Positions 44,789-54,535 are shown, counted from the first letter of the stretch. The stretch is 64,000 nt of DNA from Paraburkholderia unamae (GCF_003268775.1 NZ_QLSU01000038.1:24072-88071); one strand, 5' to 3'. The notes: generated by a model not told the origin, from the sequence alone. Numbers and translations are program-made.

Positions 44789-44989
44789 CGTAAAACGCAG
44801 TACCGCGGATATGTCATTCTTCCGTCATCATTTCGTATTCCTTTTTATTGAATTAGCACGACTCGCACTTAAATATTCTTTCATTTGGATGGCTCCCGGA
44901 TGTTAGGACACGCCCGACACAATACCGGCGTCGGCTGCACCCAATGTGGCGCGCAGCCGGCGCCGATGTTCTGAACGGAGCCCCTTCTG

Positions 44990-47900
44990 ATGCTGAAAAT
45001 CGTCCGGCTGGCCTTGAACCGACCGTATACGTTCATCGTGCTGGCCCTCTTGATCCTGATAGCCGGCCCGCTCGCAGCGTTACGCACGCCAACCGATATC
45101 TTTCCCGACATCCGCATTCCCGTCATCAGTGTCGTGTGGAACTACGCGGGCTTGCAGCCCGACGACATGGCGGGCCGCGTGGTCAGCTATTACGAGCGCA
45201 CGCTCGGCACGACCGTCAACGACGTGGCGCATATCGAGTCGCAATCGTTTCGCGGCTTTGGCGTCGTGAAGATCTTCTTCCAGCCCACGGTCGATATCCG
45301 CACGGCCACCGCGCAGGTCACCTCGGTCTCGCAAACGGTGCTCAAGCAGATGCCGCCCGGCACCACGCCGCCGCAGATTCTCAACTACAACGCCTCCACG
45401 GTGCCGGTGTTGCAACTCGCGCTCACGAGCAATACGCTCGACGAGCAGAAGCTTGCCGACTACGCGACCAACTTCATTCGCCCGCAGTTGCTTTCGGTGG
45501 CGGGTGTGGCAATTCCCACGCCCTATGGCGGCAAGGTGCGCGAAGTGCAGATCGACCTCGATCCGCAGGCGCTGCAAGCGAAGAAACTATCGGCGCAGGA
45601 CGTGGCGAACGCGCTCGCGCAACAGAACCAGATCATTCCCGCGGGCACGCAGAAGATCGGCCGCTTCGAATACAACGTGCGGCTGAACAACAGCCCGCTC
45701 ACGATCGACCAGATCAACGCCCTGCCCATCAAGACGGTGGACGGCGCGGTGATCTACATGCGCGACGTCGCCCACGTGCGCGACGGCTACCCGCCGCAGA
45801 CCAACATCGTGCGCGTGGACGGCCACCGCGCCGTGCTCATGAGCATCATGAAGAACGGTTCGGCTTCGACGCTCGACATCATCGCCGGTGTGAAAGCGAA
45901 GCTGCCGCTCATCGAGCAGTCGCTGCCGCCGGGCCTGAAGCTCGTCGCGCTCTCCGACCAGTCGGTGTTCGTGAAAGGCGCGGTGAGCGGCGTGGCGCGC
46001 GAAGGCCTGATCGCCGCTGCACTGACCTCGGCCATGATCCTGCTCTTTCTCGGCAGCTGGCGCTCCACGCTCATTATCGCGGCCTCGATTCCGCTCGCCG
46101 TGCTCGCCGCGATTGCGGGGCTCGCCGCATGCGGCGAAACCCTCAACGTGATGACACTCGGCGGTCTCGCGCTCGCGGTGGGGATACTGGTGGACGACGC
46201 CACCGTCACGATCGAAAACATCAACTGGCACCTGGAACAGGGCAAGGACGTACGCAGCGCGATCCTCGACGGCGCTGCGCAAATCGTCGCGCCTGCGCTC
46301 GTTTCGCTGCTTTGCATCTGTATCGTGTTCGTGCCGATGCTGCTGCTGGACGGCATCGCGCGCTTCCTGTTCGTGCCGATGGCCGAAGCCGTGATCTTCG
46401 CGATGATCGCCTCGTTCGTGCTCTCGCGCACCTTCGTGCCGATGATGGCGCGCTATCTGCTCAAGCCGCACGCTTCGCAAGGTCACGCCTCGGGCGAACT
46501 GGCCGCGGTGATGGCGCCGCATGGCGCGCACGACCACGCGCCGGCTTCGCGCAATCCGCTCGTGCGCTTCCAGCGCGGCTTCGAGCACCGCTTCGAGCAG
46601 GTGCGCGCGGGCTATCGCGTGGTGCTCGGCCTCGCGCTCACGAACCGGCGCCGCTTCGTCGTGGGCTTTCTTGCCGTGGTCGCGCTCTCGTTCGCACTCA
46701 CGCCGTTCCTGGGCCGCAACTTCTTCCCCAATATCGACTCCGGCGAGATCGCGCTGCACGTGCGCGCGCCGATCGGCACACGCGTGGAGGAGACCGCCGA
46801 CCTGTTCGATCACATCGAGGACACCGTTCGCGAAGCCATTCCACGCGATCAGCTCGACAACGTGATCGACAATATCGGACTGCCAAATAGCGGTATCAAC
46901 CTCACGTACAACAACAGCGGCACAATCGGGCCGCAGGACGGCGACATCCTCATCTCGCTGGCGAAGTCGCATGCCCCCACGGCGCAATACGTGCGCGAGT
47001 TGCGCACGGAACTGCCGCGCCGCTTTCCCGGCACGACGTTCTCGTTCCTGCCGGCCGACATCGTGAGCCAGATCCTCAACTTCGGCGCGCCTGCGCCGAT
47101 CGACGTGCAGGTGAGCGGTCCCAACCAGGCCGCGAACAAGGTCTACGCAAACGAACTGCTGCACAAGATGAGCCGCATTCCCGGCATTGCCGACCCGCGC
47201 ATCCAGCAGGCTTCGACCTATCCGCAGCTCACGGTTGCCGTGGACCGCTCGCGCGCCGACGAACTCGGCATCACCGAGCAGGACGTGACGAATTCGGTGG
47301 TGGCCAGCCTGTCGGGCACGAGCCAGGTGTCGCCCACTTACTGGCTCAATCCGAACAACGGCGTGTCCTATCCGATCGTCGCGCAAACGCCGCAGTACCG
47401 CATGACCACGCTCTCCGACCTGCAAAACCTGCCGGTGACGGGCAAAAGCGGCGGCTCGCAAATTCTTGGCGGCATCGCCACAATTACGCGCGGTGTGAGC
47501 GACGCGGTGGTTTCGCACTACAACATCGAGCCGCTCTACGACATCTACGCGACCACGCAGGGCCTCGATCTGGGCGCCGTGTCCTCGCAGATCAACAAGG
47601 TGATCCACGCCACGGCGAAGGATCTGCCCAAGGGCTCCACGGTCACGATGCGCGGCCAGGTGCAAACGATGAACAGCGCATTCACCGGCCTGCTGCTCGG
47701 CCTCGCGGGCGCGGTGCTGCTCATCTATCTGCTGATCGTCGTGAACTTCCACTCGTGGAGCGATGCGTTCGTGATCGTGAGCGCCCTGCCCGCCGCGCTC
47801 GCGGGCATCGTCTGGATGCTCTTCACCACGCACACGCCGCTTTCGGTGCCGGCGCTCACCGGCGCGATTCTCTGCATGGGTGTGGCGACGGCGAACAGCA

Positions 47901-48253
47901 TTCTCGTGGTGTCGTTTGCACGCGAGCGGCTGGCCGCTACCGGCGACGCCATGCGCGCCGCGCTCGAAGCGGGCTTCACGCGCTTTCGCCCCGTGCTCAT
48001 GACCGCGCTCGCCATGATCATCGGCATGGCGCCGATGGCGCTCGGCATGGGCGACGGCGGCGAGCAGAACGCGCCGCTCGGACGCGCCGTGATCGGCGGC
48101 CTGATCTGCGCGACCTGCGCCACGCTGCTGTTCGTTCCCGTGGTGTTCAGCCTCGTGCACAGGCGCGACAACGGCCATCGCGACGATAGCAAGCATACCG
48201 AATCATCCACGGAACACACCGCCCTCGAAACGGGAGAATCCCATGTCCACTGA
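44990..48253 (+). CDS. RND efflux permease
   Basis: 1087 aa. It begins MLKIVRLALNRPYTFIVLALLILIAGPLAALRTPTDIFPDI. The TM4 proton-relay motif VGILVDDATVTIENIN is present. Compared with the HAE1 pump at 27923 it has a His-rich insertion in the central cytoplasmic loop (KPHASQGHASG and APHGAHDHAP, about residues 490-515) and a His-rich C-terminal tail (after residue 1060), features that may bind metal. First gene of an operon: the adaptor gene overlaps its 3' end by 11 bp. Substrate unknown. Confidence 0.93.
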   Translation: MLKIVRLALNRPYTFIVLALLILIAGPLAALRTPTDIFPDIRIPVISVVWNYAGLQPDDMAGRVVSYYERTLGTTVNDVAHIESQSFRGFGVVKIFFQPTVDIRTATAQVTSVSQTVLKQMPPGTTPPQILNYNASTVPVLQLALTSNTLDEQKLADYATNFIRPQLLSVAGVAIPTPYGGKVREVQIDLDPQALQAKKLSAQDVANALAQQNQIIPAGTQKIGRFEYNVRLNNSPLTIDQINALPIKTVDGAVIYMRDVAHVRDGYPPQTNIVRVDGHRAVLMSIMKNGSASTLDIIAGVKAKLPLIEQSLPPGLKLVALSDQSVFVKGAVSGVAREGLIAAALTSAMILLFLGSWRSTLIIAASIPLAVLAAIAGLAACGETLNVMTLGGLALAVGILVDDATVTIENINWHLEQGKDVRSAILDGAAQIVAPALVSLLCICIVFVPMLLLDGIARFLFVPMAEAVIFAMIASFVLSRTFVPMMARYLLKPHASQGHASGELAAVMAPHGAHDHAPASRNPLVRFQRGFEHRFEQVRAGYRVVLGLALTNRRRFVVGFLAVVALSFALTPFLGRNFFPNIDSGEIALHVRAPIGTRVEETADLFDHIEDTVREAIPRDQLDNVIDNIGLPNSGINLTYNNSGTIGPQDGDILISLAKSHAPTAQYVRELRTELPRRFPGTTFSFLPADIVSQILNFGAPAPIDVQVSGPNQAANKVYANELLHKMSRIPGIADPRIQQASTYPQLTVAVDRSRADELGITEQDVTNSVVASLSGTSQVSPTYWLNPNNGVSYPIVAQTPQYRMTTLSDLQNLPVTGKSGGSQILGGIATITRGVSDAVVSHYNIEPLYDIYATTQGLDLGAVSSQINKVIHATAKDLPKGSTVTMRGQVQTMNSAFTGLLLGLAGAVLLIYLLIVVNFHSWSDAFVIVSALPAALAGIVWMLFTTHTPLSVPALTGAILCMGVATANSILVVSFARERLAATGDAMRAALEAGFTRFRPVLMTALAMIIGMAPMALGMGDGGEQNAPLGRAVIGGLICATCATLLFVPVVFSLVHRRDNGHRDDSKHTESSTEHTALETGESHVH

Positions 48254-49469
48254 AGTCGACATCGCCTCGCCGCAGCCGCTGCGTCACCTCAAATCCGCTG
48301 CCGCCGTCGCGCTGATGGTGGCGGCCGGCATCGTGTCCGGTGGCGTATTCAGCCGCGTGCACGCGCACCAGGAACTCGCCACGTGGACCGACGCGCAGGC
48401 CATTCCCACCGTCGCCACCGTGTTGCCGCAGGCGAGCCCCGCTTCAGAGCCGCTCGTGCTGCCCGGCCGCCTCGCCGCCTATATCAACGCGCCGATCTAT
48501 GCGCGCGTCTCGGGCTACCTGCATGCGTGGTACGCCGATATCGGCACGCACGTCAAGGCGGGCCAGTTGCTCGGCGTGATCGACACGCCCGACCTCGATC
48601 AGCAGCTTCAACAAGCGCGCGCCGACCTGCAAAACTCGGTGGCCAACGAGAAGCTCGCCGCCACCACGGCAAAGCGCTGGACCGAGATGCTCAAGCAGGA
48701 CTCGGTTTCGCAGCAGGAAGCCGACGAAAAGACGTCCGACCTGATCGCGAAGCAGGCCACCGTTGAAGCGAACGAGGCCAACGTGCGGCGCCTGGAAGCG
48801 CTCGAATCGTTCAAGCGCCTCACGGCCCCGTTCGACGGCGTCGTCACCGCGCGCAAGACCGACGTGGGCGCGTTGATCGACGCGGGCAGCGGCAGCGGCC
48901 CCGAGCTGTTCACCGTGTCCGACGCGAGCCAGTTGCGCGTATACGTGAGCGTGCCGCAGAGCGACGCCGCCTCGATCAAGGCGGGCATGCACGCCACGCT
49001 CACCGTGCCCGAGCGCCCCGGCATCAAGTTCGACGCGAAGCTCGTGGACACCGACCAGTCGATCTCGCCGGCCTCGGGCACGATGCTCGTGCAGCTCGCC
49101 GTCGACAACAAGCAGGGCATGCTCTTCCCCGGCGAATACACCGAAGTCCATCTCGCGATGCCGGGCGACGCGCACGCGCTCTTCGTGCCCGCGAGCACGC
49201 TGATCTTCCGCGCGCACGGCATGCAGGTGGCCGTGGCGGACGCGAACCGTCACGTCCAGTTGCGCGACGTGACGATCGGCACCGATCTCGGCACGCGCGT
49301 GGAAATCACGTCGGGCCTGCACGCGGGCGAGCGCGTGATCGACAATCCGCCGGATTCGCTCGCGAGCGGCGACCTCGTGCGGCTCGCCTCGGCCAACGCA
49401 CCGGGTGCGCCGGGTGCGCAATCCACGCAGACGGCGGCGGTGCACGACGCGGAGCGTGCGCATGGTTAA
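48243..49469 (+). CDS. RND efflux periplasmic adaptor
   Basis: 408 aa. N-terminal membrane anchor (LKSAAAVALMVAAGIVSGGVFS), not a lipobox. Lipoyl halves are RVSGYLHAWYADIGTHVKAGQLLGVIDTPDLDQQ and RLTAPFDGVVTARKTDVGALIDAG (read in part), with a helical hairpin between and beta-barrel domains after residue 220. Its ATG lies inside the 3' end of the permease gene (11-bp overlap) and its stop overlaps the outer-membrane factor start by 8 bp, giving a tightly coupled operon. Confidence 0.92.
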   Translation: MSTEVDIASPQPLRHLKSAAAVALMVAAGIVSGGVFSRVHAHQELATWTDAQAIPTVATVLPQASPASEPLVLPGRLAAYINAPIYARVSGYLHAWYADIGTHVKAGQLLGVIDTPDLDQQLQQARADLQNSVANEKLAATTAKRWTEMLKQDSVSQQEADEKTSDLIAKQATVEANEANVRRLEALESFKRLTAPFDGVVTARKTDVGALIDAGSGSGPELFTVSDASQLRVYVSVPQSDAASIKAGMHATLTVPERPGIKFDAKLVDTDQSISPASGTMLVQLAVDNKQGMLFPGEYTEVHLAMPGDAHALFVPASTLIFRAHGMQVAVADANRHVQLRDVTIGTDLGTRVEITSGLHAGERVIDNPPDSLASGDLVRLASANAPGAPGAQSTQTAAVHDAERAHG

Positions 49470-50925
49470 GCGGTCCATGCATACGCACACGTTGCGCGCC
49501 GTGGCGCTGGCAGCGGCGCTCGTGCTCTCGGCATGCTCGTTCGCGCCCACCTATCACGCGCCCGCCACGGCTCTTCCGACGCACTTCAAGGAGGCGGGCG
49601 ACTGGCAAACGGCGCAGCCCTCCGACCACATGCCGCGCGACGGCTGGTGGCGCACCTTCGACGACCCCGTGTTGAACCAGCTCGAACCGCAGGTCGCGAA
49701 GGCCAACCCGGATATCGCCGCCGCGCTCGCGCGCCATGACGAAGCCGATGCGCTCGTCGCGCAGGCGCGCTCGGCGTTGCTGCCGACCATTGGCGCCGAG
49801 GCGAATGTCTCGCGCGTGCGCCAGTCGGCGCTGCGCCCGCTGCGCGGCTCGGGCCAGCCGAACGTGTACGACTCGAACACGCTCGACGTGGGCATTGGCT
49901 ACGACCTCGACCTGTGGGGCAAGGTGCGCAACGAGGTCAAGGCGGGCGAGGCGTCGAGCACGGCGAGCGAAGCCGATATCGCCTCATTGCAACTGAGCCT
50001 GCAAGCGAAGCTCGCGACCACCTGGTTCGATCTGCTCGGGCTCGACCAGCAGTCGAAGCTGCTCGACGACACCATCGCCGCCTATCGCCATGCGCTGGAG
50101 CTGACCGAGAGCCGCCATCGTGGCGGCATTGCCTCGTCGCTCGACGTCTCGCGCGCGCAAACGCAACTCGCCTCGGCCCAGGCCGCCGCCGATGACGTGA
50201 GCGCGCGCCGCGCGCTCTACGAGCATGCCATCGCGACGCTCGTGGGCGTGCCGGCGTCGCAGTTCAACGTCGCGCCCGACACGCTGCGCCCGCATCTGCC
50301 GAATCTGCCTGCCGGGCTGCCCTCGGCGCTGTTGCAGCGGCGGCCCGACATCGCCGCGGCAGAGCGGCGCGTGGCCGCCGCCAACGCGCAGATCGGCGTG
50401 GCGAAGGCGGCGTACTTCCCCGATCTCTCGCTCGGGCTCGACGGCGGCTTCCAGAGCGACACGTTCTCGCCGTGGATCGTCGCGCCCAACGAGATGTGGT
50501 CGATCGGCCCCACGCTCATGATGACGATCTTCGACGGCGGCCGCCGCACCGCGATCGTGCACGGCGCGCAGGCGAAGCTCGCCGAGAACGGGGCGCAGTA
50601 CAAGGCCACGGTGCTCAACGCGTTTCAGCAGGTCGAGGACAACCTCGCGCTGCTGCATCATCTCGGTGACGAAGCGCAGCGCGAAGACGAGGCGCTTACG
50701 GCCGCGCAAAGCACGCTCACGCTCTCCATGTCGCGCTATCGCGACGGCGTGGTGAGTTACCTCGACGTGGTGACGGCGCAGACCACCGAACTCTCCACGC
50801 AGATCGCCTCGCTCGAACTGGACACGCGGCGGCTGGACGCCACCGTGGGCCTCATACAGGCGATTGGCGGCGGCTGGAGCACGCAGGACCTGTACAAAGA
50901 GCACAAGGACAAGGCGGCCTCCTGA
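49462..50925 (+). CDS. Outer-membrane efflux lipoprotein (NodT family)
   Basis: 487 aa from ATG 49462, which overlaps the adaptor stop (ATGGTTAA). Signal MVKRSMHTHTLRAVALAAALVLSAC with lipobox LSAC. Two outer-membrane-factor repeats, the first with IASLQLSLQAKLATTWFDLLGLDQQ and the second with YKATVLNAFQQVEDNLALLHHLGDEA (read in part). It completes the second tripartite efflux system. A strong intrinsic terminator follows at 50972. Confidence 0.93.
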   Translation: MVKRSMHTHTLRAVALAAALVLSACSFAPTYHAPATALPTHFKEAGDWQTAQPSDHMPRDGWWRTFDDPVLNQLEPQVAKANPDIAAALARHDEADALVAQARSALLPTIGAEANVSRVRQSALRPLRGSGQPNVYDSNTLDVGIGYDLDLWGKVRNEVKAGEASSTASEADIASLQLSLQAKLATTWFDLLGLDQQSKLLDDTIAAYRHALELTESRHRGGIASSLDVSRAQTQLASAQAAADDVSARRALYEHAIATLVGVPASQFNVAPDTLRPHLPNLPAGLPSALLQRRPDIAAAERRVAAANAQIGVAKAAYFPDLSLGLDGGFQSDTFSPWIVAPNEMWSIGPTLMMTIFDGGRRTAIVHGAQAKLAENGAQYKATVLNAFQQVEDNLALLHHLGDEAQREDEALTAAQSTLTLSMSRYRDGVVSYLDVVTAQTTELSTQIASLELDTRRLDATVGLIQAIGGGWSTQDLYKEHKDKAAS

Positions 50926-50971
50926 TCGCCTTGTAGATTGCCTTATAAGTTGCCTTGTAGAGCGCCTCACG

Positions 50972-51000
50972 AACCCCGCCTTCGCGCGGGGTTTTTCTTT
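50972..51000 (+). terminator. Intrinsic terminator of the second RND operon
   Basis: Stem AACCCCGC / GCGGGGTT (50972-50979 and 50986-50993) with a 6-nt loop and a T-rich tail. Between the stop (50925) and this hairpin lie three imperfect tandem copies of TTGCCTTGTAGA (50928-50961). Confidence 0.85.
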
Positions 51001-51022
51001 TCGCCGAATCCTCGCAGTTCGA

Positions 51023-51037
51023 TAAACATTTCTTCAT
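51023..51037 (+). promoter_or_regulatory. 15-bp motif shared by two DUF4148 genes
   Basis: TAAACATTTCTTCAT, 111 bp upstream of the DUF4148 gene at 51148 and in the same relative orientation as the identical 15-mer at 36173-36187, about 136 bp upstream of the DUF4148 gene ending at 35786. Beyond the 15-mer both continue with a TC-TGC-like half, suggesting a two-site regulator box. Confidence 0.5.
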
Positions 51038-51147
51038 CGTCCTGCATCGGGTTCGATATGCTGACCTAACTATTCTTCTCATACCGGGATGCGACACATC
51101 GCATTCGCTAACCGGCTCACCAATGTCATTACCGGAGGAATAGTCAC

Positions 51148-51432
51148 ATGAAGGCTCTCATGATCATCGCCGCGCTCGCCGGCGCCGTCACCGCCACGTC
51201 CGCTTTCGCGCAAAGCACCGCAACGGCCGCCGGGTCGCTGGCCAGCCAGCCCGCCGCGGCCACGCAGGTAGCGTCGAACAACACGGCGCCCACCGTCGCG
51301 CCTGGCGGTTGGGTACCCCCTTATGGGGAACCGGTGCATGAGAAGACGCGCGCCGAGGTGTATCACGAACTCGTGCAGGCCGAGCAGGATGGCCAGCTCG
51401 CCTACCTGAACTCCACGCTCTACGCGCACTGA
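51148..51432 (+). CDS. DUF4148-type small exported protein
   Basis: 94 aa, preceded by CCGGAGGAA. Signal peptide MKALMIIAALAGAVTATSAFA, a low-complexity Ala/Thr/Ser region, a Pro/Gly turn segment (APGGWVPPYGEPVHEKTRAEVY, read in part), then the C-terminus HELVQAEQDGQLAYLNSTLYAH shared with the protein at 35786. Likely periplasmic, function unknown. It sits between the RND operon and the signalling array, converging with pseudo-receiver regulator 1. Confidence 0.82.
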   Translation: MKALMIIAALAGAVTATSAFAQSTATAAGSLASQPAAATQVASNNTAPTVAPGGWVPPYGEPVHEKTRAEVYHELVQAEQDGQLAYLNSTLYAH

Positions 51433-51604
51433 GCACGCCGCCCGTGGCGTCTGGCCGGGCGCATCCGAAGACTGACAGGCCAACAAAGCAGGTCACCAAC
51501 GGCACGCCGCGAGCGTGCCGTTGGTTCGTTTGACGTATGCAAACCGCTGTATCCAACCGGCGACAGGTAACCGGTTCCCACAAACGGTTACCTCAGAGCG
51601 ACGA

Positions 51605-52333
51605 TCAGTCCGTGGAGGCAATCGTCAGTTGATAGCCGTAGCGGCTGATGGTCTCGATGCGCGTTTCGATCGCCTCGCGTTCGAGCTTGCGACGCAGGCG
51701 CGAGACGACGAGATTCACGGTCGAGGCATCGATCTCGTCCTTCTCGGGCCACGCGTAGCGGATCATCTGGTCGCGCGGCACCGGCGTGTTGGCCTGGCGC
51801 AGCAGGCACTCGACCAGCAGGTACTCGCGGCGCGTGAGTTCGGCGCGGCGTTCCCCCTCCACGATCTCCCGCGTGCCCGCATCGAGTTGCGGGACGTTCT
51901 GGGGCGGCTGGGAGCCGCTCGCGGGCGCCACGGGTGCCATACCCTGCACCCCGCCGCCGCACGCCGCTGTGGTGCGCAACAGCGCGAGCAGGCGCTCATG
52001 CATTTCGATGAACGAGAACGGATAGCGAAAGCACGCGTCGGCGCCCATGCGCAGCAGCTTCGAGCGCTCGCTCGCGCTCGCCTCGATGCCGAGCACGGCG
52101 ATGAGGGTCGCCCCGCCCGTCACGTCCACGAGTCCGGGAAGGATGCCGTGGAGCGTAGGCAGCAGCGCGCCATCGAGCGCCATGACGATCACCGCGTCGA
52201 ACGGCTCCTCGCCCGCGACGAACAGGCCATCGCGCAGGTCGTCGGCGCGTTGCAGGCTATGGGCGCTTTCCTGCAACGCCTTTTGCAGCCACGCACCCTC
52301 GGCGTGAGGCGGGGCAATCAGAAGTATGCGCAT
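51605..52333 (-). CDS. Winged-helix regulator with degenerate (pseudo-) receiver, copy 1
   Basis: 242 aa. The C-terminal OmpR-type DNA-binding domain is intact (LTRREYLLVECLLRQANTPVPRDQMIRYAWPEKDEIDASTVNLVVSRLRRKLE, read in part). The N-terminal receiver keeps the fold pattern but not the chemistry: PP replaces the acidic pair after beta-1 (LLIAPPHA), Met replaces the phospho-Asp (FDAVIVMALDG) and Tyr replaces the Lys (FRYPFS). It probably works without phosphorylation. Last gene of the array, 45 bp after HK1. Closely related to the protein at 54724. Confidence 0.88.
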   Translation of the reverse strand: MRILLIAPPHAEGAWLQKALQESAHSLQRADDLRDGLFVAGEEPFDAVIVMALDGALLPTLHGILPGLVDVTGGATLIAVLGIEASASERSKLLRMGADACFRYPFSFIEMHERLLALLRTTAACGGGVQGMAPVAPASGSQPPQNVPQLDAGTREIVEGERRAELTRREYLLVECLLRQANTPVPRDQMIRYAWPEKDEIDASTVNLVVSRLRRKLEREAIETRIETISRYGYQLTIASTD

Positions 52334-52378
52334 GACCTCGTGGTCCGGTCGATCAACAGGGGGAGCTTCAGGAACGCT

Positions 52379-53845
52379 TTACGCGAGCGAGCGCGGCCAG
52401 CACTCCACGCTCATGCGCGTGCCGGGGCCGCCCTCACCGCCATCACCGCCCTCGTTGCCTGCGCCATGCTGCGCGGCGCGCGTGAGATCGCGCGCGTCGT
52501 CGATGCGCAGCGTGAAATCGTGCACGCGCATCACGGCCGCCACGACGGAGAGCCCGAGGCCCGAGCCCGCGATATGGCGCACCGTGTCGCCGCGATAGAA
52601 GCGTTGCAGCACGGCCGCGCGCTCGCCGGGCGCGATGCCCGGACCGTTGTCGGCCACCTCGAGCAGCGGACCGAGCGGCGTGGAGCGCAGCGTGATGCTC
52701 ACCACGCCGCCTTGCGGCGCGAACTTGATGGCGTTGTCGATGAGGTTGTTGAACGCCTCGAACAGCAGCGCGCGGTCGCCATGAATTTCGGCGACGGGCT
52801 CGGCCGCGATGCGCCATTCGAGGTCGCGGCTTTCAGCCAGCGGCTCGTAGAGTTCGGCGAGTTCCTGCACGAGCTGGTAAAGGTCGACGGTCGCGAAGCC
52901 GCCGCGGCGCTGCAACGTGCCGATCTCGGAGATGCGCAGCATCGCCCGGAAGCGTTCGAGCAACTGGCCGGTTTCGGTGCGCGCGCGCTCCATGAGCGCC
53001 GCGCCCTCGCCGTCGGCGCGCACGCTTTCGCGTTCGGCCACGCGCGCAAGCAGCGTATGCAGATGCACGAGCGGCGTGCGCAGGTCGTGCGCGATGCCGT
53101 CGCACGCGCCCTTCACTTCGCCCATCAGGCGCTCGACTTCGTCGAGCATGTGATTCACGAGGTGGGCGAGCATGTCGAGTTCGTCGTCGCCGCCCACGGG
53201 CAAACGCCGGTCGAGATCGCCACGCGCGATGCATTCGGTCACACGGCGAATCTCGCGCACGCGCCGGATCTGGCGCATGCCGAGCACGAGCCCGCTCGCG
53301 ACGGCCGCGAGCAGCGCCACCACCGCGCCCGCGATCAGCGTGCGCACCACGATCTTGCGGATGCGCAGCACGCTCGTCATGTCGCGCGCGACGATAAGGC
53401 GCATGCCGCTCGGCCGCACTTCACCCATTGCGCGCACCACGGGCGATACGTCGCGGTCGAGCAGCTTCATGGTGTGGGCGTGCGTGCTGCCTTCGCGCGT
53501 ATAGGTGAGGTGCGGCGGGGGCTCGAGCAGGTCGCCCGCAACATAACGGCCGTCGGCCGTAAAGAGACCGCAATAGTTGACGTGCATGCGCTCGTGTTCG
53601 AGCCGCTGATAGATCGCCTCGGGTAGCTGCGCATCGGGAATCGAATCGAAATAGATGAGCTGCCAGGCCATGATGGAGTCGGCGTCGCGCTCGATCGTGG
53701 CGCTCGCGGTCCACGCAATGAAGCCGACCAGCAGGGTGAGAACGATGCCGAACAGCGCGGTGTAGACGCACAGCCAGCGAAACGTCGTGGTATGCCAGCG
53801 CCGTCGGAACTGCGAAGGCGCGGCGGAGGAAGGACGGTTCGACAA
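52379..53845 (-). CDS. Sensor histidine kinase HK1
   Basis: 488 aa. TM1 about residues 24-46, a periplasmic sensor of about 115 residues, TM2 about 168-190, HAMP (MRQIRRVREIRRVTECIARGDLDRRLP), HisKA with H253 in CDGIAHDLRTPL, and HATPase_c with N-box NNLIDNAIKFAP and G-boxes DNGPGIAPGE and GSGLGLS. A Gly/Glu-rich low-complexity insert lies near the C-terminus (GNEGGDGGEGGPG). The canonical regulator gene ends 6 bp upstream, so they form a normal two-component pair, with pseudo-receiver regulator 1 downstream. Confidence 0.92.
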   Translation of the reverse strand: MSNRPSSAAPSQFRRRWHTTTFRWLCVYTALFGIVLTLLVGFIAWTASATIERDADSIMAWQLIYFDSIPDAQLPEAIYQRLEHERMHVNYCGLFTADGRYVAGDLLEPPPHLTYTREGSTHAHTMKLLDRDVSPVVRAMGEVRPSGMRLIVARDMTSVLRIRKIVVRTLIAGAVVALLAAVASGLVLGMRQIRRVREIRRVTECIARGDLDRRLPVGGDDELDMLAHLVNHMLDEVERLMGEVKGACDGIAHDLRTPLVHLHTLLARVAERESVRADGEGAALMERARTETGQLLERFRAMLRISEIGTLQRRGGFATVDLYQLVQELAELYEPLAESRDLEWRIAAEPVAEIHGDRALLFEAFNNLIDNAIKFAPQGGVVSITLRSTPLGPLLEVADNGPGIAPGERAAVLQRFYRGDTVRHIAGSGLGLSVVAAVMRVHDFTLRIDDARDLTRAAQHGAGNEGGDGGEGGPGTRMSVECWPRSLA

Positions 53846-53851
53846 AGCGGT

Positions 53852-54535
53852 TTATCCGAGAATGTAGCCGGAGCCGCGCACGGTCTGGATGAGCGGCGGC
53901 ACGCCCGGCGGATCGATTTTCTTGCGCAGGCGGCCCATGTGCACGTCGATCAGGTTGGTGCCCGGATCGAAGTGGTAGCCCCATACCGCTTCGAACAGCA
54001 TCGTGCGGGTGATGGTCTTGCCCGCGTGGCGCATCATGAATTCGAGCACGCGATACTCGGTGGGCAGCAGCGCGACTTCTTCGCCGTCGCGGCGCACCTT
54101 GCGTGAAATGAGGTCGAGTTCGAGGGGACCGACGCTCAGCGCCGTCTCGCGCGCGACGCTCGCGGCCTGGCGGCGGCGCAGCAGGACTTCGAGGCGAGCG
54201 GTGAGTTCTTCGGGGTCGAAGGGCTTGGTGAGGTAGTCGTCACCGCCCGCGCGCAGGCCGCGCACACGCTCGTCCACGTCGCCGAGCGCGCTCAGCATCA
54301 GCACCGGAGTCTGTATGCCGACCGTGCGCATCGCCGTGAGAATCGAGAGGCCGTCCACGCCCGGCAGCATGCGGTCGAGCGTGATGGCGTCGTATTCGTC
54401 GCTCATCGCGCGCGCCATGCCGTCGCGGCCGTTATCGACCCATTCGACGGCGAAGCCGCGCTGCGTCAGCTCGCTGACGATCTCGCTGGCTGTGACAGCG
54501 TCGTCCTCCACCGTCAAAACGCGCACCTGACTCAT
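53852..54535 (-). CDS. OmpR-family response regulator (canonical)
   Basis: 227 aa from ATG 54535, preceded by GAGGAAG. Receiver with EDD at 10-12, phospho-acceptor D54 (LDRMLPGVDG), S82 and K104 (YLTKPF), all intact. Winged-helix output domain (LLPTEYRVLEFMMRHAGKTITRTMLFEAVWGYHFDPGTNLIDVHMGRLRKKID, read in part). It is the only regulator in this five-gene array able to accept phosphate in the usual way. Upstream, a TTTAAG-type direct repeat (54629-54642) may be its own binding site. Confidence 0.93.
   Translation of the reverse strand: MSQVRVLTVEDDAVTASEIVSELTQRGFAVEWVDNGRDGMARAMSDEYDAITLDRMLPGVDGLSILTAMRTVGIQTPVLMLSALGDVDERVRGLRAGGDDYLTKPFDPEELTARLEVLLRRRQAASVARETALSVGPLELDLISRKVRRDGEEVALLPTEYRVLEFMMRHAGKTITRTMLFEAVWGYHFDPGTNLIDVHMGRLRKKIDPPGVPPLIQTVRGSGYILG

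Noticed and set aside
45587..48196. 869-codon reverse-strand open frame opposite the second RND permease
   Set aside because: Antisense shadow caused by GC-biased third positions; His/Arg-rich low-information translation.
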